Virus record (IMG/VR): IMGVR_UViG_3300046450_001838
Location: 1-24,001 of that record
DNA: 24,001 nucleotides
From: a virus
Strand: one strand, 5' to 3'
The notes under the pieces are model-generated. The model was given only the letters and a program-made list of their open reading frames with translations, searched no databases and was not told the origin of the DNA. The translations under genes and the position numbers were made by a program. Positions 20,581 to 24,001 of this stretch are shown here, piece by piece (the stretch's first letter is position 1; each line of letters begins with the position of its first letter).

Positions 20581-21618
20581 GTGACATGGCTATACACCCC
20601 CGACACTTATCACTCTGCTCTGGTATCGGAGCAATCGACCTTGGACTTCAAAGCGCACTCGGAATTAAGTCTGTGGGTTACGTCGAAAGGGATTCCTTCG
20701 CTGCGGCTATTCTCGTGGCGAGGATGGAAGAACAGGCAATGGATGTCGCACCTATTTGGGACGATATTGAATCCTTTAGAAGCACAGAGTGGAGTGGATG
20801 CGTGGACATCATATCTGCGGGCTTCCCCTGCCAGCCCTTTTCATATGCCGGTAAGCATGGAGGAACAGAAGACGAAAGATGGCTCTGGCCTTACGTTCGT
20901 AGAATTAGTCAGGACTGCGGGACGAGCCAGATCTTTATTGAAAATACACCGGGACTTGTCGAAAGAGGCCTTTATGAAATTCTCCACGATCTTGCCGAAA
21001 TGGGGTACTCTGCGGAATGGGGTCTGTTCAACGCAAGTGATGTTGAAGCGCCCCATAAAAGACAAAGGTTATTCCTTCTTGCCCACAGGGAGGCCATCGA
21101 CATCCAACCGTGGGTTAGCAGAGCTAATCTCTATACCCAGCTCAGAAAGCAAGGGATGGGCAACGCCTACAGCCAACATGTGGAAAGAGGTGGGACCGAA
21201 CATAGATTGGGAGAAGAGGAACACGAATCGGATTACCAACCTGACAGTGCAGGCTGTTTTGTGGCCGACACCGAATCCACAGGACAAGCCTCATGGACCC
21301 GAACCTCTAAAGGATGGAACAAAGAAGAACGGGCACAGTGGCAACAAAAACTTGGAGGGAGCAGCGTTGTGGCCAACACCGACAGCAAGGGACGCTGGGA
21401 ATTCAAGAAGGGCAACGGTCAAAAAGGATTCATGGACCTCAAACGATGGTACGACACTTACGGATGCTTCCCACCTTCACGAGAAAACGATGATGCGTGG
21501 AGACGATGGATTGAATCAGGTCTACCTGAACCCACGGTTCGTGGAATTACTGATGGGTCTGCCTATCGGGTGGACAGACTTCGGTCCCTTGGAAACTCAG
21601 TCGTACCACAGTGTATAA
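20581..21618 (+). CDS. Possible overlapping gene in the alternate frame of dcm
   Basis: A 345-residue frame (GTG start, +1 relative to dcm) stays open across almost the whole methyltransferase gene. It is Trp- and Pro-rich with recurring motifs: SYSFLPTGRP-like, GWATPTANMW, LWPTPNPQD, LWPTPTARD and, near the end, LNPRFVELLMGLPIGWTD. From memory, W/LPTP motifs and an NPxFVExLMGxPxGWT end occur together in phage proteins listed near or as C5-methyltransferases. The same DNA gives VVANTDSKGR in frame 0 and LWPTPTARD in +1. It may be a genuine dual-coded gene, or a shadow frame kept open by codon constraints of dcm, which would also explain the database family. Expression is unproven. Confidence 0.35.
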   Translation: MTWLYTPDTYHSALVSEQSTLDFKAHSELSLWVTSKGIPSLRLFSWRGWKNRQWMSHLFGTILNPLEAQSGVDAWTSYLRASPASPFHMPVSMEEQKTKDGSGLTFVELVRTAGRARSLLKIHRDLSKEAFMKFSTILPKWGTLRNGVCSTQVMLKRPIKDKGYSFLPTGRPSTSNRGLAELISIPSSESKGWATPTANMWKEVGPNIDWEKRNTNRITNLTVQAVLWPTPNPQDKPHGPEPLKDGTKKNGHSGNKNLEGAALWPTPTARDAGNSRRATVKKDSWTSNDGTTLTDASHLHEKTMMRGDDGLNQVYLNPRFVELLMGLPIGWTDFGPLETQSYHSV

Positions 21619-21677
21619 CAATGGCTTATAACGTTCTATTGAATAGATTAACAACAGAAACAAGGCCGGTAAGATGA
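20586..21677 (+). CDS. dcm: C5-cytosine DNA methyltransferase
   Basis: With the ATG at 20586 (a GTG at 20565 would add seven residues but lies inside the promoter) the protein has 363 residues, normal for the family. It transfers a methyl group from SAM to cytosine C5 in a specific DNA site. Motif I is LSLCSGIGAIDLGL (8-21), motif IV GFPCQPFS with catalytic C82, motif VI FIENTPG (118-123, ENT instead of the usual ENV), motif VIII HKRQRLFLLAH and motif X RLRSLGNSVVPQ (331-342). The target-recognition region (about 170-320) is divergent, with VADTES and VANTDSKGR stretches. It probably protects phage DNA from host restriction. Its stop overlaps the next start (ATGA). A second long frame lies within it. 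Confidence 0.93.
   Translation: MAIHPRHLSLCSGIGAIDLGLQSALGIKSVGYVERDSFAAAILVARMEEQAMDVAPIWDDIESFRSTEWSGCVDIISAGFPCQPFSYAGKHGGTEDERWLWPYVRRISQDCGTSQIFIENTPGLVERGLYEILHDLAEMGYSAEWGLFNASDVEAPHKRQRLFLLAHREAIDIQPWVSRANLYTQLRKQGMGNAYSQHVERGGTEHRLGEEEHESDYQPDSAGCFVADTESTGQASWTRTSKGWNKEERAQWQQKLGGSSVVANTDSKGRWEFKKGNGQKGFMDLKRWYDTYGCFPPSRENDDAWRRWIESGLPEPTVRGITDGSAYRVDRLRSLGNSVVPQCITMAYNVLLNRLTTETRPVR
21646..21677 (+). repeat. 32-base direct repeat, left copy
   Basis: This 32-base segment begins GATTAACAACAGAAAC and ends AGGCCGGTAAGATGA. It recurs at 23153-23184 with a single difference (A versus G). Here it encodes the last residues of the cytosine methyltransferase (LTTETRPVR) and the ATG of the next gene. 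Confidence 0.9.
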
Positions 21678-22228
21678 AATTGAACCTTGGTTGTGGAAAC
21701 CATTTCCCTGAGGGATGGATCAATGCCGACCTTGATCAACACTGGCACGAAGAAGGGAAAGATGTTTCTCTTGTGAGAGGCGAACCGCTGCCTTGGGAAA
21801 ACGACACCTTCGATCAAATAATATTATTTCTTGTATTGAATCATGTGCCGTTAGATGAGATGGATGGTTTCTTATCAGAAGTAGAACGAGTTCTATCTCC
21901 AAAAGGGCGCCTACTAGTTCTTGATGAAAATTATCCAGATGGTGTACCTGACCATAAAATAGATGGCGTTAGTGATGGTCCAGGCTACCGCAATATTGAA
22001 GCGTGGCATTGTTACACCGGGTCGTTAAACAAATTGCTACATCCTGTTTTTCCCAATATCGAAACATTGTGGGAAAATGCCAACGAAGATAAGGCCATAC
22101 TATTTACTGATCAGCAGTTCATTGAAGGCGGACTATTAGATTGGACTGATTCAGAGGGGCGGATATGGCCTATCAAGGGGCTTGGGCAAAATAGTTGTCT
22201 AATGATCTCTACAGGTCCGGCAATATGA
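21674..22228 (+). CDS. Class I SAM-dependent methyltransferase
   Basis: This 184-residue protein opens with the SAM-binding glycine motif LNLGCGNHFPEGWINADL (residues 3-20). Next come EPLPWENDTFDQIILFLVL, where the acidic post-I and motif II strands lie, and EVERVLSPKGRLLVLDEN. This is the layout of small-molecule or glycan/lipid methyltransferases of the Methyltransf_11 type. The acceptor is unknown. Translation is coupled to dcm (ATGA) and to the dioxygenase that follows (ATGA at 22225). The gene and its neighbour are bracketed by the 32-base repeats. Confidence 0.85.
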   Translation: MKLNLGCGNHFPEGWINADLDQHWHEEGKDVSLVRGEPLPWENDTFDQIILFLVLNHVPLDEMDGFLSEVERVLSPKGRLLVLDENYPDGVPDHKIDGVSDGPGYRNIEAWHCYTGSLNKLLHPVFPNIETLWENANEDKAILFTDQQFIEGGLLDWTDSEGRIWPIKGLGQNSCLMISTGPAI

Positions 22229-23154
22229 CTTGCCACCTACTCATAGAAGATGCTTCCTTTGAAGACCTCATGGATGATCCTGACCATTTTGTAAAGATAT
22301 TCAGAGAATCAAAACTTCTCATCTTTCCCGAACTGCATCTTTCGGAAGTGCAGAACGCTCAAGTACGGGAAGCTTTCGGATACGGCTTCTATGGTCACCA
22401 TGACGAAACTCACAAATTTTCTATAGATCGATATGTCGATAAGGCTGGACCTGAAGATCTGTTAGTTAAATGGCATTTGGAAAATCTATACGATCAATAC
22501 CCGCCAGATGCTGTTGGGTGGAACATGACAAAATTCGACTGTCCCAAAGGTAGTGGGAACACCGGATATGTCAACATGATAAACATATATTCTAAATTAG
22601 ATCAGGAGCATCAAGACTTTTATAACGACCTTTCCTTTATGCATTTTCTCAATATAGAAGATTCCGATGGCGTTACAGAGGTTTATAAGAAAATGGCTGC
22701 AGGAGAAACAATGATTTCACAACAGTCAATCCAGGCATCCAGCGCGAAGTCAGACAGTGTAACCCCGGTTAGAAAAGCAGTTGTTCCACACCCACTCACC
22801 GATGAATTAACACTCAGGTATGTGCCGGAGCCAAGTTTTTTGGTATTACCAGAGTTCCATGAACAAAGAGAAGTTGCTGACGCCGCAGTTAGAGAACTAA
22901 TAAACGATCCAGACAATCAGGTGTGGTGGGAATGGACTAAGGGTGACTATGTTTTTGCGGACTTGGTTGTCACAGCCCATTCAGTCAAAGGTGGATTTGC
23001 GGACGGAGAAAGAGTGGTCGATGTGGCTTTTGGTCTGATAGGGGAATACCCCAAACATCTTAGAGAGGAATGGTACCCCGGCGATCCCCGTTTCCTTCCC
23101 GAAAACTCTGGTGGATCCGGCGTTTCTCGGGGAGTAGGAGGCATTGCGATATGA
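22225..23154 (+). CDS. TauD/TfdA-like 2OG-Fe(II) dioxygenase
   Basis: The best start is ATG at 22225, overlapping the previous stop (ATGA), giving 309 residues; an upstream in-frame start at 22195 would overlap more. KLLIFPELHL near the N-terminus is the TauD-like opening. The iron ligands are H84 and E86 (KWHLENLY, HxE as in clavaminate synthase, rather than HxD) and H252 (VVTAHSVKGG). R263 (GERVVDV) is the 2OG carboxylate anchor. VVPHPLTDELTLRYVPEPS is the family's mid-region. It likely hydroxylates a small molecule. The C-terminal Gly/Ser-rich tail (about 295-309) is unusual. Substrate unknown; pairing with a methyltransferase hints at a joint modification path. Confidence 0.85.
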   Translation: MTCHLLIEDASFEDLMDDPDHFVKIFRESKLLIFPELHLSEVQNAQVREAFGYGFYGHHDETHKFSIDRYVDKAGPEDLLVKWHLENLYDQYPPDAVGWNMTKFDCPKGSGNTGYVNMINIYSKLDQEHQDFYNDLSFMHFLNIEDSDGVTEVYKKMAAGETMISQQSIQASSAKSDSVTPVRKAVVPHPLTDELTLRYVPEPSFLVLPEFHEQREVADAAVRELINDPDNQVWWEWTKGDYVFADLVVTAHSVKGGFADGERVVDVAFGLIGEYPKHLREEWYPGDPRFLPENSGGSGVSRGVGGIAI

Positions 23155-23184
23155 TTAACAACAGAAACGAGGCCGGTAAGATGA
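23153..23184 (+). repeat. 32-base direct repeat, right copy
   Basis: Matches 21646-21677 in 31 of 32 bases. It begins at the dioxygenase stop and ends with the ATG of the HNH gene. The copies lie 1507 bases apart (start to start) and are read in different frames, so coding constraint does not explain the identity. Confidence 0.9.
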
Positions 23185-23864
23185 CAGACAGAAGCGAAGA
23201 ATATCGCACAATTGTAGACGGATACAGCGCTCGTAAAAAACTAAAACGACCATCTTTTATTTCAGGTGATCTAGTTTATATACCGCTTCAAAATGGAAAT
23301 GTCGCTTTCACAGAAGCAGAGAACTATGAATTGGTAATCGGATGTTCATGGTCAGAAATGGCTGAAGGATACGTGCAAGGGCACTACAAATACTCTCCGA
23401 GACGAAAACTACATAAGTGGCTCTGGTACCATGTCAATGGCGAAATACCGAAGGACATGTGTATGGATCACATCAACAGAAACCGTTTAGACAACCGTTT
23501 AGCAAACCTACGTGTCGTCACATACAGCGACAATGCACGCAATGCAAAAAAGAGTGGCGGCACTTCAAAATATCCCGGCGTGTCTTTCTGCTCCAGAGAA
23601 AAAAAATGGCGCGCCTTTATACAAAAAGAATTAAAACAGTACTCGCTGGGAATGCATAAAACGGAAGAAAAAGCTTTTGCTGCCTACTACGCAAAAGCAG
23701 TTGAGCTTGGAGTAGAGCACAGCATCCCCATGGAATTTAAGCGGGTTACGCTACCAACCGACGGAAACAAAATCACCCCCAAAATGTTGGATTCCAAAGC
23801 CGACCTTGAAGCCCTAATCGATGGTGCTGAAATCTTTAGATTGAAAAAAGAAATGGGAGCATGA
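23181..23864 (+). CDS. HNH homing-type endonuclease with AP2 domain
   Basis: The preferred start is ATG at 23181 (MTDRSEEYRTIVDGYSARKK), inside the repeat and equivalent to the start at 21674; an ATG at 23151 would add ten residues. That gives 227 residues. The N-terminal half holds HKWLWYHVNGEIP, MDHINRNRLDNRLANLR and YSDNARN, the HNH_3 pattern with the conserved His-Asn residues. The middle is an AP2-type DNA-binding domain (SKYPGVSFCSREKKWRAFI, then SLGMHKTEEKAFAAYYAKA). A C-terminal helix follows. Such proteins are often free-standing homing endonucleases, which spread by cutting allelic DNA. The stop overlaps the next ATG (ATGA). It may relate to the repeat-bracketed cassette. Confidence 0.85.
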   Translation: MTDRSEEYRTIVDGYSARKKLKRPSFISGDLVYIPLQNGNVAFTEAENYELVIGCSWSEMAEGYVQGHYKYSPRRKLHKWLWYHVNGEIPKDMCMDHINRNRLDNRLANLRVVTYSDNARNAKKSGGTSKYPGVSFCSREKKWRAFIQKELKQYSLGMHKTEEKAFAAYYAKAVELGVEHSIPMEFKRVTLPTDGNKITPKMLDSKADLEALIDGAEIFRLKKEMGA

Positions 23865-24001
23865 ATACGCTAATGGATGAAGAAATAAGAGCGCCCTTAC
23901 GAGGGGTCATACGCTGTAAAGAATGTTTGTGGTATATTGGTAACAACATCCTAAGGGACAGAGAAAGGATCTGCCCCATATGCGAGAGTAAACTGGAGGA
24001 A
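23861..24001 (+). CDS. Partial zinc-ribbon protein
   Basis: The frame opens at ATG 23861, overlapping the HNH gene stop (ATGA), and runs off the right edge after 47 codons. RCKEC and ICPIC give two CxxC pairs about 22 residues apart, a likely zinc ribbon. The C-terminus is unknown. It is one of several tiny Cys-pair proteins in the rightward genes. Confidence 0.65.
   Translation, partial: MNTLMDEEIRAPLRGVIRCKECLWYIGNNILRDRERICPICESKLEE

Noticed and set aside
23070-23180. Upstream start for the HNH gene (23070 or 23151)
   Set aside because: The 23070 start overlaps the dioxygenase gene in another frame and gives an Arg-rich extension; 23181 corresponds to the start used in the matching repeat at 21674.

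Overview
The window is a piece of a tailed double-stranded DNA phage genome (Caudoviricetes), probably an uncultured marine or freshwater phage. The evidence is a head module (HK97-type portal, prohead protease fused to a scaffold-like tail, major capsid protein), several tail-fibre genes, tight gene packing with ATGA/TAATG overlaps, and phage-typical auxiliary genes: class II ribonucleotide reductase, 2OG-Fe(II) oxygenases, a C5-cytosine DNA methyltransferase and an HNH endonuclease. The host cannot be named. Several strong -10 elements lie six to eight bases from a start codon, which would give leaderless mRNAs. That habit is common in Actinobacteria but does not prove such a host. No terminase, tape measure, DNA polymerase or tRNA was seen.

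Layout. Everything from 1 to 18497 is read leftward (minus strand). In order of transcription: a small Cys-rich protein and a GT4-like glycosyltransferase (18497-17281); a terminator and promoter, then class II RNR (17179-15128); two small proteins; portal (14520-12859); a small virion-like protein; a promoter; protease-scaffold (12525-11194); major capsid protein (11180-10158); two hairpins. A new promoter then starts the tail/fibre block (10029-3048), including a 1190-residue fibre. After it come a PASTA protein with a long FFPP repeat tail, a glutathione-peroxidase-like protein, two prolyl-4-hydroxylase-like oxygenases and a truncated probable TauD-like gene at the left edge. A divergent regulatory region (about 18498-18652) separates this from rightward genes: small proteins (a two-helix membrane protein, zinc-ribbon-like proteins, a membrane-anchored coiled coil), two candidate structured small RNAs, the methyltransferase gene, a SAM methyltransferase, a TauD-like dioxygenase, an HNH-AP2 endonuclease and a partial zinc-ribbon gene. 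No gene-free stretch exceeds 300 bases; the longest (18498-18652 and about 20184-20333) hold promoters, hairpins and repeats.

How the parts work together. Protease-scaffold and capsid genes sit between their own promoter and a double hairpin, as expected for a highly expressed capsid unit. RNR would supply deoxynucleotides during replication. The methyltransferases, glycosyltransferase and oxygenases are consistent with modification of DNA, virion or host components, but no substrate can be read from sequence. The observations most worth pursuing are: a 345-residue open frame lying wholly inside the cytosine methyltransferase gene, with recurring motifs of its own; a set of leaderless promoters; a 32-base direct repeat bracketing a methyltransferase-dioxygenase cassette; and two promoter-hairpin units that look like small RNAs.
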